A program made the position numbers and the translations under genes. A stretch of DNA of 64,000 nt, from the NCBI GenBank assembly GCA_964436045.1, contig CAYTBN010000013.1, positions 62,001 to 126,000 on the forward strand, written 5' to 3'. This document shows, piece after piece, positions 8,244 to 16,401 of this stretch (position 1 is the first letter of the stretch; each line of letters opens with the position of its first letter). Source of the DNA: CAYTBN01 sp964436045 (GTDB lineage: Bacteria; Myxococcota_A; UBA796; UBA9615; CAYRNR01). The notes under the pieces were generated by a model. That model did no database searches. It saw only the letters and a list, made by a program, of their open reading frames with translations, and was not told the DNA's origin.

Positions 8244-9089
8244 TCAGGGCGGCGGTAGTGACGGTCCGACCGCGGGCGGCGCGGGCCGGCCATTCAGCCA
8301 AGAACCACGGGGATCGTCCCGGGTGCTCAGGTAGGGCACGTCGGCCTGCTCCACCACCACGCCGAACTCGTCCAGGAAGCCCAGCACGGCCCACAGCTGG
8401 TAGCGGACGCGCTCGTCCAGGTCGAGGGTACGGGAGGTCTCGATGGAGACCCCCGGACAGCCCAGCAGCAGGTACGCCTGGTAGGTGGGGCAGGTCTCGA
8501 AGGCCTTGAGGAATCGAACGAAGTGGTTCCGTTCGGAGTCGATGTCGGCGTTGGTCCGGGCCCGCACGCGGTCGAAGAGGGGATCGAGCTCGGCGAAGTC
8601 GTAACAGAAGGTCTGGCCGTAGCGGTTCGGATCGTCCACGTGCATGCCCAGGGACTCGTGCAAGGTCAGCAGCACGTCGGCCGGGTGGTCCTGCAGGATC
8701 TGGAATACCTGAAAGGCCAGCTGCTCCATGTCGTCGCCATCTTCCACCCCCGGGAACATGGCATTGAAGTTGGCCGGGTAACCGCGGACGCCGCGGCGGA
8801 TGGCCTCGGCGTGGGCGTCGGGCAGCACCACCAGGGTGCCGCGAACCACGGTCCAGTCGGCCACCTTGCGGGCGGCCAGGTAGCCGGCGGGCTCGTTGCC
8901 GTGCAGCCCGCCGAAGATCGCCACCGTGGGGCCCGGTTCCGTCCCACGCAGCACGTGGTAGCTGGTCTCGTAGGGGGTGCCGGCCATGATCGTGTGGGAA
9001 CTCCGTGCGGTGGCGCCGCCGTCGGGGCCTGCAGCGGGTGGCGCGGAGGCCAGCAACGCGGCGACCAGAGCAGTTGCCAGCGGCGTCAT
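8244..9089 (-). CDS. Secreted AstE/AspA-like zinc carboxypeptidase-fold hydrolase
   Basis: The 281-residue protein belongs to the succinylglutamate desuccinylase/aspartoacylase (M14-like) family. Zinc ligands are visible as HGNEPAG (His63, Glu66) and LTLHES (His144), with an IETSRTLDL segment near the C-terminus. An N-terminal signal peptide (MTPLATALVAALLASAPPAA) places it in the periplasm, whereas AstE itself is cytoplasmic; the substrate is therefore more likely a peptide or cell-wall fragment. The start ATG at 9089 overlaps the kinase stop by 4 bp (ATGA), so translation is coupled and the two probably work together. Confidence 0.82.
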   Translation of the reverse strand: MTPLATALVAALLASAPPAAGPDGGATARSSHTIMAGTPYETSYHVLRGTEPGPTVAIFGGLHGNEPAGYLAARKVADWTVVRGTLVVLPDAHAEAIRRGVRGYPANFNAMFPGVEDGDDMEQLAFQVFQILQDHPADVLLTLHESLGMHVDDPNRYGQTFCYDFAELDPLFDRVRARTNADIDSERNHFVRFLKAFETCPTYQAYLLLGCPGVSIETSRTLDLDERVRYQLWAVLGFLDEFGVVVEQADVPYLSTRDDPRGSWLNGRPAPPAVGPSLPPP

Positions 9090-10669
9090 CGTTTGCTCCC
9101 GCCGTCGGCCTGCTCGAAGGACTCCTCGACGATCTCCCAGTCGGCTCCGGACAGCTGCCAGGTCATCCGCTTGGTGCCGTTGTCCCACCAGGTCGAGCTG
9201 TCGTACTCGTGCCAGACCTCGACGAACACCTGGTCGCCGGATCTCGTCATCCGCGGCTCGCCGTCGTCGATGCTGATGTAGCCTTGCTTGTCGAAGTTCT
9301 TGCTCATCCGGCTGCGCAGGGCGTTGTAGCCGTGGGACGGTTTGTTGGCCCGCTTGATCTCCACCTCGGTCGAGTAGAAGGCCATGTAGCGGTCCAGGTC
9401 CCGCGACTCCCAGGCCCGGACCCAGTCGTCGTAGCGGGCTCCCACTTCGGCATGGACGGTTGCGTCCTCGCCTGGCTCGGCGGCGGGCTCGTCGGCGGCC
9501 TCGTCGGCGGCCTCCGCGGTCCCGATCTGCTCGGCTCCGCCCGCGTCCCACGAGGCCAGCACCTGTGATTCCGGGCCCATCAGCTTGACCAGCGCCAGGA
9601 CGGCCACCAGCGATAGCAACACCAGGGCGAATAGCCCACCACCGATGACCACCGGCAGAACCGGGAACCCCGTTCGGGCGGGGGCGGGGGCGGGGGCCGG
9701 AGTTGGGGCCTGCGGCGAAGGCGGCGTTGCGATCGGCGGCGACGTTGCGATCGGCGGCGACGTTGCGATCGGCGGGGGCGTGGCCGGCGGGGGCGTGCCG
9801 GAGACCGGTGCGTACACGGTCTGGCCCTTGGGCGCCGGCTGGGGCACCGGCGTGGGCACCTGTACCGACTGCTGCGAACGCAGGGCCTCGGTCACCTCGC
9901 CCGCGGTGGTGAACCGCTGCTCGGCGGACTTGCTCAGGCAGCGCAGGGTCACCGTCGACAGCCAGGGGGGGAAGGTCGGCTGCAGCTGGGCCGGATCCGG
10001 GGGCGGCTGCTCGCAGTGCAGCATCGCCACCGCGATCGGCGTCTCGGCACTGAACGGCACCTGGCCCGCACCCATCTCGAACAGCAGTACGCCGAGCGAG
10101 TAGATGTCGGTGCGGTGATCGACGTCGACCCCGCGGATCTGCTCGGGGGACATGTACTCGGGGGTGCCCATCATCGTGCCGGTGGCGGTCAGCCGGGTAC
10201 CGTCCGCCGCCCGGGCGATGCCGAAGTCGGTGACCCGCACGTTCCCCGACGAGTCCAGCAGTACGTTCTCGGGCTTGATGTCCCTGTGGACCACCCCCAT
10301 CCGGTGCACATAGTCGAGCGCCGACGCCAGCTGCTGACCGACCCAGAGCAGCTGGTCGATGGGCAGCACCCGCACCCGGTCGAGCACCGAGCGCAGGCTC
10401 TCGCCCTCCACGAACTGCATGGTGAAGAACAGTTCGCCGTCGTGCTCACCCACATCGTGGACCGCCACGATGTTGGGGTGCTCGAGCCGGGCCGCGGCCC
10501 GCGCTTCGGCCTTGAAGCGGGCGACCAGGTCCTTGTTTTTGGTCAGATGGGGGTGCAGCTTCTTGACCGCCACCGGCCGCCCCAGGGTCGTGTCCAGCGC
10601 TCGGTAGACGACCCCCATGCCGCCCGCGCCCAGAGCCTCCTCGATCCGGTAGCGCTCCGTCGCGTCCAC
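9086..10669 (-). CDS. Transmembrane Ser/Thr protein kinase with extracytoplasmic NTF2-like domain
   Basis: The Hanks-type kinase domain covers residues 7-265: glycine loop GAGGMG, Lys36 in AVKK, HRDIKPEN with Asp130, DFG at 148-150, and GTPEYMSPEQ. A Pro-rich linker with PIATSPP repeats (about 299-316) leads to one membrane helix (about 335-362). The outer part has an acidic Ala/Glu stretch and then an NTF2/SnoaL-like fold (VGARYDDWVRAWESRDLDRYMAFY to the end) that may bind a ligand and control the kinase. Start is GTG 10669 with GGAGGAG five bases upstream. It is the middle gene of an operon with a mini-lipoprotein upstream and a secreted hydrolase downstream. Confidence 0.92.
   Translation of the reverse strand: MDATERYRIEEALGAGGMGVVYRALDTTLGRPVAVKKLHPHLTKNKDLVARFKAEARAAARLEHPNIVAVHDVGEHDGELFFTMQFVEGESLRSVLDRVRVLPIDQLLWVGQQLASALDYVHRMGVVHRDIKPENVLLDSSGNVRVTDFGIARAADGTRLTATGTMMGTPEYMSPEQIRGVDVDHRTDIYSLGVLLFEMGAGQVPFSAETPIAVAMLHCEQPPPDPAQLQPTFPPWLSTVTLRCLSKSAEQRFTTAGEVTEALRSQQSVQVPTPVPQPAPKGQTVYAPVSGTPPPATPPPIATSPPIATSPPIATPPSPQAPTPAPAPAPARTGFPVLPVVIGGGLFALVLLSLVAVLALVKLMGPESQVLASWDAGGAEQIGTAEAADEAADEPAAEPGEDATVHAEVGARYDDWVRAWESRDLDRYMAFYSTEVEIKRANKPSHGYNALRSRMSKNFDKQGYISIDDGEPRMTRSGDQVFVEVWHEYDSSTWWDNGTKRMTWQLSGADWEIVEESFEQADGGSKR
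9726..9776. repeat. 18-bp tandem repeat in kinase linker, 2.8 copies
   Basis: GTTGCGATCGGCGGCGAC occurs twice in tandem and a third time partially. On the coding (minus) strand it encodes the repeated PIATSP units of the kinase's proline-rich linker, so copy number would change linker length without changing frame. Confidence 0.9.
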
Positions 10670-10683
10670 GTCGGCTCCTCCCT

Positions 10684-10815
10684 CTACCCGCCCGCCAGCG
10701 CCTCGCCGACGTCCCCCGTGGCATCGTCGTCGCCGCTCGCGTCGTCGTCATCGGCGGAGGGCTCGGGGCAGCCCGCGAGCAGGGTGGCGATCAGCAGTCG
10801 CGGAAGCGTTCGCAT
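10684..10815 (-). CDS. 43-residue Asp-rich mini-lipoprotein
   Basis: ATG at 10815 gives a complete lipoprotein signal (MRTLPRLLIATLLAGC) followed only by PEPSADDDDASGDDDATGD and a short tail ending LAGG before TAG. The mature peptide would be about 28 residues and consists of the same acidic linker that the large lipoproteins in this window carry after their Cys. The stop lies 14 bp upstream of the kinase start, making it the first gene of the kinase operon. It may be a genuine tiny lipoprotein or the remnant of a larger one. A second such gene lies at 13037-13159. Confidence 0.65.
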   Translation of the reverse strand: MRTLPRLLIATLLAGCPEPSADDDDASGDDDATGDVGEALAGG

Positions 10816-10892
10816 CTTCTGCACCCCCGTGGCAAGTTGTCCGGCGAACCATCATAACAACGCGCGCCAGCGGGGCGTGCCCGCGAGGACCG

Positions 10893-11948
10893 ATGCCCGG
10901 AACGGACGAAACCACCGACCTGTTCCTGTCCCTGACCCCGGACGAGGTGCTGGCCGCCGTCGAGGCAGCCGGGCTGCGCACCAACCCGGTGTGTTACCCG
11001 CTCAACTCCTTCGAGAATCGGGTCTACGAGGTGGAGCTGGCCGATCGCACCCGGATCATCGCCAAGTTCTACCGGCCCGGGCGCTGGACCGAGGAGCAGA
11101 TCCTCGAGGAGCACCGGTTCCTCACCGACCTGGAGCAGGCGGAGATTCCCGTTTGCCCGGTTCGTCCCTTCCCGGACGGCTCGACGCTGAGGAAGCAGGG
11201 CACCATCTGGTACACCCTGGCCGACCGCCGCGGCGGACGGGCCCCGGACGAGCTGACCGACGCCTGGGCTCTCCGGCTGGGCCGGCTGGTGGGCCGGATG
11301 CACGACGTGGCCCTGCAGCGCCCCGCCGATTCCCGGCTGACCCTGGACGCCGAGACCTTTGTTCGCATCAATACGGACTGGCTGGAGGAGCACGACACCA
11401 TCCCGGTCGCGTTCCGGGATCGGTACATCGGACTGGCCCTGGACATCGCCGACATCCTCGACGATCTGATGGACGGCGTACCCTTGCAGCGGATCCACGG
11501 CGACCTGCACCTGGGCAACCTGCTGGTGCGCGACGACCTGCTGCACGTGCTGGACTTCGACGACATGACGATGGGACCGGCGGTCCAGGACGTCTGGCTC
11601 TGTCTGCCGGGGCGTGGCGCGTACAGTGACCGCCTGCGCGACAGATTCCTCGACGGGTACGCGCAGTTCCGGCCCTTCGACCACACCACGCTGCGCCTGA
11701 TCGAACCTCTGCGCGCCCTGCGGATGGTCCACTACGCCACCTGGCTCGCCCGGCGCTGGCACGACCCGGTGTTCCCCACCACATGGCCCCACTTCGGCAC
11801 CGACGCCTACTGGGAAGAAGCCACCGGGGATCTGGCCGACCAGCTGACCGCGATCCAGACCGAACTCGACCCCGTCGCCGCCGCTGCCGCCCGCGCCCAG
11901 GAGCCGGAACTCACCAACAAGGACTTCTTCTGGGACATGGACGACTGA
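10893..11948 (+). CDS. srkA: Stress response kinase A (SrkA/YihE-like Ser/Thr kinase)
   Basis: This 351-residue cytoplasmic kinase of the aminoglycoside-phosphotransferase fold matches the RdoA/SrkA family, which counters stress-induced death in enterobacteria. Motifs include NSFENRVYEV near the N-terminus, RIIAKFYRPGRW with the ATP-site Lys, the catalytic loop IHGDLHLGNLL, and VLDFDDM with the metal-binding Asp. Length fits the family. Start ATG has a GAGGA site. It is divergent from the mini-lipoprotein/Ser-Thr kinase operon and convergent with the PI-PLC gene. Confidence 0.92.
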   Translation: MPGTDETTDLFLSLTPDEVLAAVEAAGLRTNPVCYPLNSFENRVYEVELADRTRIIAKFYRPGRWTEEQILEEHRFLTDLEQAEIPVCPVRPFPDGSTLRKQGTIWYTLADRRGGRAPDELTDAWALRLGRLVGRMHDVALQRPADSRLTLDAETFVRINTDWLEEHDTIPVAFRDRYIGLALDIADILDDLMDGVPLQRIHGDLHLGNLLVRDDLLHVLDFDDMTMGPAVQDVWLCLPGRGAYSDRLRDRFLDGYAQFRPFDHTTLRLIEPLRALRMVHYATWLARRWHDPVFPTTWPHFGTDAYWEEATGDLADQLTAIQTELDPVAAAAARAQEPELTNKDFFWDMDD

Positions 11949-11955
11949 CGCGCGG

Positions 11956-13050
11956 TCATTCCCCCACGAACACCGGATCCTCGATGGCGGTGGGTGTGCA
12001 GTCGACCGAGGCGGTGCGGGGGTTGCAGGCCGACGGGGTGCCGTCGGGGATGGCGACCACGTAGCCTGTCTCGTAGTGGGCGGCGGGGTAGTCGGTACTG
12101 ATGAAGTGTGCGCCGCTACTCAGGGCCGCCTCGAGCCGCGTGTAGTCCAGCGCCCAGGCCTGACCGGACTCGGTGTCGGCGCGGGTGCGGACGAGGTGGC
12201 CGGCGTCGACCACCGCCTGGATCGACGCCTGGCCGCCGACCGGGTCGTTCATCGAGTGTACGGCGGCGAAGGGAGCCGAGACGTCACCCTGGGCATCGGG
12301 GAACATGGCGCGGCCGGCTGTCGTCGTGCCACCGTCGGTGTACACGGATCGGTACCCGCCCCCTTCGTGTAGCACAAAAAGCGCCCTCCCCCGCAGCTCA
12401 CCCAGGGTCGGCCAGCCCCCGTCCGCCAGCGCATCGCGCAGGTTGGCGGCCTCTCCCTGAACCAGGTCGGGAGTCACCAGCCGATCCCGGGGCCAGACCG
12501 CGAGGATCTCCGCGTCGAGCGCGCCGAGGTAGTCCGCCGCCCGGTCCTCGTCCTGGTAGGGATCCTTGACCTCCAGCAGCGTCAGGATGGGGTGGTGGGC
12601 GGGGTTGCGGTCGGACCAGTCCTTCATCGCGCCCAGGCAGTCGGCCAGCAGCGGACAGGTGGAGTTCTGGTCGATGAACCAGACGTGGAAGACCTCGAAC
12701 TCGCCGGTGTCCTGGTTGCGGTTGATGTCCAGCTCGAATTGCCGCACGCCCTGCGAGCCCAGCTGCTCGTCCAGGGGCAGGTGGGAGTAGTCCCAGGCCA
12801 CCACCGGCGTCTCACCGGTCTCCAGGTGGTAGCTGTTGTGGGTGCCCAGCGCCTGGAGGTGGGCGAAGGTCAGAGTGTCGTCCAGGGGGTAGGACCAGGG
12901 ATCCGCGGTCGTGTCGTCATCGCCCGTCGTATCGTCGTCGCCCGTGGCGTCGTCGTCATCGTCGCTCCCCGGACAGCCGGGACAGAGCAGTGCCGGCTGA
13001 ACAGCGATGGCGGCGGCCAGCAGGTGAGTTACGACGTTATGGGCTGCCAT
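11956..13050 (-). CDS. PI-PLC-like phosphodiesterase lipoprotein
   Basis: The 364-residue protein has an N-terminal export signal ending near LLCPGC, an acidic linker (SDDDDDATGDDD), then a TIM-barrel phosphodiesterase domain. GTHNSYH contains the catalytic His of the calcium-dependent phosphoinositide-specific phospholipase C family; QFELDINRN and LTLLEVKDP supply acidic metal ligands. The expected reaction is cleavage of phosphoinositide or related phosphodiester head groups outside the cytoplasm. The start ATG overlaps the end of the upstream 40-residue lipoprotein gene by 14 bp and has only a poor Shine-Dalgarno, so expression is probably coupled. Confidence 0.85.
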   Translation of the reverse strand: MAAHNVVTHLLAAAIAVQPALLCPGCPGSDDDDDATGDDDTTGDDDTTADPWSYPLDDTLTFAHLQALGTHNSYHLETGETPVVAWDYSHLPLDEQLGSQGVRQFELDINRNQDTGEFEVFHVWFIDQNSTCPLLADCLGAMKDWSDRNPAHHPILTLLEVKDPYQDEDRAADYLGALDAEILAVWPRDRLVTPDLVQGEAANLRDALADGGWPTLGELRGRALFVLHEGGGYRSVYTDGGTTTAGRAMFPDAQGDVSAPFAAVHSMNDPVGGQASIQAVVDAGHLVRTRADTESGQAWALDYTRLEAALSSGAHFISTDYPAAHYETGYVVAIPDGTPSACNPRTASVDCTPTAIEDPVFVGE

Positions 13051-13159
13051 CGTCGTCCCCGCTGACGTCGTCGTCGTCCACCAGTTCGTCGGCCGGGCAT
13101 CCGGTGCTGGACAGAAGGACCGTCAGGATCATCAGCAGGGTGAACGGCCAGCGCGTCAT
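13037..13159 (-). CDS. 40-residue Asp-rich mini-lipoprotein
   Basis: ATG at 13159 has a near-perfect GGAGGT Shine-Dalgarno 6 nt upstream. The product is MTRWPFTLLMILTVLLSSTGC as signal plus lipobox Cys, then PADELVDDDDVSGDDDGSP and stop. Only about 20 residues remain after processing. The gene overlaps the PI-PLC gene start, giving that gene a translation leader. It is the twin of the mini-lipoprotein at 10684. A frameshift between the two genes does not explain it, because the PI-PLC protein has its own complete signal and linker. Confidence 0.65.
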   Translation of the reverse strand: MTRWPFTLLMILTVLLSSTGCPADELVDDDDVSGDDDGSP

Positions 13160-13273
13160 CGCGAACCTCCGGGAAACGACCTGGGTGGCGCCAGTTTCGC
13201 AAAAAAAAGGGCCCCGCGGGAACCTTCGCCGTGTCCGGGTGTCGAAGCTCTTTGTAACCACGGAGGAGACACC

Positions 13274-14614
13274 ATGACCCGCACCGTCGTCACCGCCCTC
13301 GTCGCCGCCCTGATGTTCGTGTTCACTGCCGGCCCGGCGTTCGCCCAGTCCGGCGACCAGCGGGTCGAGATGGACGCCAAGCTCAGCCAGACCGTGCTGG
13401 CGCGGCAGTCCAGCAACCAGGTCTACCTGGACGTGGCGCTGCAGCCCGAGCGGCGGGTCTCCTCGACCCGAGTGCCGCTGAACATCGCCCTGGTCATCGA
13501 CAAGAGCGGGTCCATGTCCAGCTCCGACAAGATCGGCTTCGCCCGCGAAGCGGCGATGTCGATCATCGACCAGCTCGAGAGCTACGACCGGGTCTCGATC
13601 GTCACCTTCGACAGCAACGTCCAGGTGGCGTTGCCTTCGATGTTGGCCAGCGACCGCGAGGCCATCAAGCGGGTGATCGCGGGCATCTCGACCGGCAGCA
13701 ACACCGCGTTGCACGGCGGCATGACCACCGGAGGCAGCGAGATCCGGCGGCACTACAACAACGAGTTCCTCAATCGGGTGATCCTGCTGTCCGACGGCAA
13801 GGCCAACGTGGGCCCGTCCAGCAACAACCAGCTGGCCTCCGCCGCCCGTTCGCTGGGCGACGAGGGCATCTCGGTGACCACCATGGGTCTGGGCCTGGAC
13901 TACAACGAGGACACGATGACCGCCATCGCCGACGCGGCCGGCGGCAACTACTACTTTATCGAGTCGGGCGATCAGATGGCCTACCAGTTCCAGCAGGAGC
14001 TCAGCGGCATGATGCAGGTCGCGGCCCTGCAGACCACCATCAACATCCTCGTGGCCCCGGGCGTCACCGTCCGTGACGTGTACGGCTACGACTTCACCCA
14101 GACCGGCAACATCGTCTCCATCCGGGTCGGCGACCTGATCGGTGGCCGCTCGCTGAACGTGACCGCGCTGCTGGACGTGGACAGCTCCGACGCTGAGCGC
14201 ATGACGGTCGGCTCGGTGGCCTTGGCCTACACCGACGCGGTCGACGGCCAGGCTCGCAAGCTCAAGGACGACCTGGTGGCCGAGCTGAGCGGCGTGCAGG
14301 AGGAGCAGGAGAAGAGCCGCGATATGGACGTGGGCGCCCGCGCCCAGGAGGTGGTCAACGCCGAGGCCATCGCCACCGCCATGGACAGCTACGCCGCTGG
14401 CAACGATGACGAGGCCAAGGAGATCCTGAGCCGCGCCCGCGCCGAGACCGAGTCGTTCAACGCGGGCGCTGGCATGGCCGCGGCACCGGCCCTCGAGGCC
14501 CAGCTGGATTCGGTGATGATGGACATGGAAGAGGCCGAGGACGACATGGACGCCCGCGGCGCGGTCGTCAAGTCCAAGAAGGCCGGCGCCCGCTCCTCGT
14601 CCCGCGGCCAGTAG
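13274..14614 (+). CDS. Secreted VWA domain protein
   Basis: The 446-residue protein has a Sec signal peptide cleaved after PAFAQ. The von Willebrand A domain starts near residue 68, with a complete MIDAS: DKSGSMS (Asp76, Ser78, Ser80), a Thr in GSNTALHGG, and LLSDGKANVG. Residues about 240-330 form a beta domain typical of bacterial VWA proteins (VAPGVTVRDVYGYDF). The tail from 345 is helical and acidic, then ends Lys/Arg-rich (VKSKKAGARSSSRGQ). Start ATG has GGAGGAG. No lipobox is present, so it is soluble or bound through partners. It is convergent with the lipoprotein at 14639. Confidence 0.9.
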   Translation: MTRTVVTALVAALMFVFTAGPAFAQSGDQRVEMDAKLSQTVLARQSSNQVYLDVALQPERRVSSTRVPLNIALVIDKSGSMSSSDKIGFAREAAMSIIDQLESYDRVSIVTFDSNVQVALPSMLASDREAIKRVIAGISTGSNTALHGGMTTGGSEIRRHYNNEFLNRVILLSDGKANVGPSSNNQLASAARSLGDEGISVTTMGLGLDYNEDTMTAIADAAGGNYYFIESGDQMAYQFQQELSGMMQVAALQTTINILVAPGVTVRDVYGYDFTQTGNIVSIRVGDLIGGRSLNVTALLDVDSSDAERMTVGSVALAYTDAVDGQARKLKDDLVAELSGVQEEQEKSRDMDVGARAQEVVNAEAIATAMDSYAAGNDDEAKEILSRARAETESFNAGAGMAAAPALEAQLDSVMMDMEEAEDDMDARGAVVKSKKAGARSSSRGQ

Positions 14615-14638
14615 CCCCCCGAGACCCCCGCCCCAGGA

Positions 14639-15610
14639 TCAGCCTCCCCCACACTCCACGGCGATCGCCGACACGGTATCCGGAGTCACCTCGAAATCGT
14701 CGAAGACGTCGTTGACCACCTTGCACGCGTCCCCCACGGAGTGGAGGTTCACCGCAGTGGTTCCGGCGGAGACGTTGACGAACAGGATGGAGCCGCTCTT
14801 GCCCTCGCCGAGCTTCGCGCCCTTGCGCGCGATGCCGTTGGAATCGATGGCCATCGAGCCCTGACCTGTGGCCGAGAGCGACGCGGTGGCCACGACACCC
14901 CGGTCGAAGTCCAGCAGCACCGCACCCTTGCCCGGCTCCAGCTCCGGCAATCCGAGCTTGGCCAGGTTCTGCTCCAGGTAGCTCAACGGCAGCATGGGGA
15001 AGAAGTAGGGCTCGCCCTCCATCGCGTTCGCGGGCTCCAGCAGCTCCATCTGGGTCGTCATGTAGGTGGGGGCCTCGAAACGCAGGGCCAGACGCTCGCC
15101 GGTATTGATCGACAGCCGGAAACGGCCATCCTCGGAGGCGGTGGCGGCGGTTGCCTCGGCGGCGCCGGGCACGGTCACCGACACTCCGCCGACGCTCTTG
15201 CCGGTCGTCTGATCGCGCACCACACCCCCGATCTCCACCTTGCCGCCCGGTTCGTCGGCCAGGGGGAAGGGGACCGGGTCTTCCGCGTCGGCCAGGGGCC
15301 CACCGCCGCCCGCGGGGCTTCCACCCTCGGATCCGTCGCCCGCACCCGCCTGAGCCGCGCTCACCCCGTCGGAGAACTCGTTGCCCGCGGACTCTCCGGC
15401 GGAGGGATCCACCCCTGATACCTGCTCCCCCTCGCCCGGTAGCGGTTTGGGCCCTCCTTCGGCGGGTTCCCCCGCGGGCCTGGGGTCGCCTTCCCCGTGG
15501 AACGGCGCGACCTCCGGCGGGGGTGGGCATCCGGCGATCGCCAGCGCTGCGGCCACGATGGTCGCGACGGCGACGAGCAGCGTGAGCCCGCGGCAGAGGG
15601 AAGGTGACAT
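14639..15610 (-). CDS. Lipoprotein with carboxypeptidase-regulatory-like domain
   Basis: The protein has 323 residues: signal ending LAIAGC, then a long low-complexity Pro/Gly/Glu region to about residue 115. A carboxypeptidase-regulatory-like beta-sandwich follows (KVEIGGVVRDQTTGKSVGGV, with FRLSINTGERLALRFEAPTY), and the C-terminal domain is unrecognised. Start ATG 15610 comes 12 bp after the stop of the 48-residue gene, with GAGAGAGG upstream. It is the last gene of the DUF2059/48-aa/lipoprotein operon. Function unknown; it is probably an outer-membrane surface or periplasmic binding protein. Confidence 0.78.
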   Translation of the reverse strand: MSPSLCRGLTLLVAVATIVAAALAIAGCPPPPEVAPFHGEGDPRPAGEPAEGGPKPLPGEGEQVSGVDPSAGESAGNEFSDGVSAAQAGAGDGSEGGSPAGGGGPLADAEDPVPFPLADEPGGKVEIGGVVRDQTTGKSVGGVSVTVPGAAEATAATASEDGRFRLSINTGERLALRFEAPTYMTTQMELLEPANAMEGEPYFFPMLPLSYLEQNLAKLGLPELEPGKGAVLLDFDRGVVATASLSATGQGSMAIDSNGIARKGAKLGEGKSGSILFVNVSAGTTAVNLHSVGDACKVVNDVFDDFEVTPDTVSAIAVECGGG

Positions 15611-15622
15611 GGTGGTCCTCTC

Positions 15623-15769
15623 TCAGGTCCTCAGCTTGCGACCGACCCGGGCCTCGACGCTGGCGATCTTGGACCGCAGTTGCCCACTCTTCCCCGCCCG
15701 GTAGTCCCCCTTGAGGTTGACCGAGATCCGGTCGCAGTCCAGCCGCATACGTTCGAAGCAGTCCTGCAC
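15623..15769 (-). CDS. Conserved-looking 48-residue cytoplasmic protein
   Basis: GTG start at 15769 is preceded by TAGGAG, the Shine-Dalgarno being built from the stop codon of the upstream DUF2059 gene. The sequence begins VQDCFERMRLDCDRISVNLK and continues with a basic part ending in GRKLRT. It has no signal peptide or membrane segment, is basic, and reads as a compact helical protein. Nearly all third codon positions are G or C. The tight spacing on both sides (9 bp after one gene, 12 bp before the next) argues that it is real. Not recognised. Confidence 0.6.
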   Translation of the reverse strand: MQDCFERMRLDCDRISVNLKGDYRAGKSGQLRSKIASVEARVGRKLRT

Positions 15770-15778
15770 GACAGACTC

Positions 15779-16246
15779 CTAGTACCCCTCCTCCTTCAGC
15801 TTGCCCAACACGTCCTCGCCCAGCTGGGCGCCCCATTGCTGGCCCACCAGCATCGATTCCTCCATGATCAGCGGCTGCTTGGAGACCAGCTTGCGGCCCA
15901 GGGGTGATTCGTAGAACGCGATCAATCCCTTGACGTCCTCGTGGGTCAGGTGGCGCTCGTAGAGCGGGATCACCAGATCGACCAGCTCGTCCCCACCCGC
16001 CTGCTCCAGGAACCGATCCCAGAATTCCGAGGGCACGCCCACGTAGGTCTGCTTGAACATGTCGATCATCTGCTTCATCACCTGGGTGCCCAGGTCGCCG
16101 GCGCCGGTCAGCACCATCAGCTTGCGGATGTCCTGGCGGAATTCGGTCTCTTCGGGGGCGGCCTGGTCCTCGGATCCCGCCAGCGCGGGGCGCGCCAGGG
16201 CCATCGAAAGCAACAGGGCCAGCGTGAAGGTCGAGAATCGGGTCAT
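15779..16246 (-). CDS. Secreted DUF2059 domain protein
   Basis: ATG 16246 with a GAGGGAG site gives a signal peptide cleaved after RPALA, leaving about 130 residues. The mature part has the helical pattern of the DUF2059 family: IRKLMVLTGAGDLGTQVMKQ, a central region, and the conserved ending GLIAFYESPLGRKLVSKQP. These proteins are periplasmic with no known biochemical role. It is the first gene of a three-gene operon. The longer upstream reading frame lacks a ribosome site and was not used. Confidence 0.8.
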   Translation of the reverse strand: MTRFSTFTLALLLSMALARPALAGSEDQAAPEETEFRQDIRKLMVLTGAGDLGTQVMKQMIDMFKQTYVGVPSEFWDRFLEQAGGDELVDLVIPLYERHLTHEDVKGLIAFYESPLGRKLVSKQPLIMEESMLVGQQWGAQLGEDVLGKLKEEGY

Positions 16247-16401
16247 GAGATGACTCCCTCTTGGAACGCGCGCCCGGTCCAGTCCGGCCGTGTGGTCCAT
16301 GTGGCGCTCGATGGTAGCAGATCGACGGTCGCGGCCGGGGGTCCGGCCGTGGGCGTACACGGGCACGCTGGAGCAGACCCATGGGCGAGCCCCCTGCGGG
16401 A

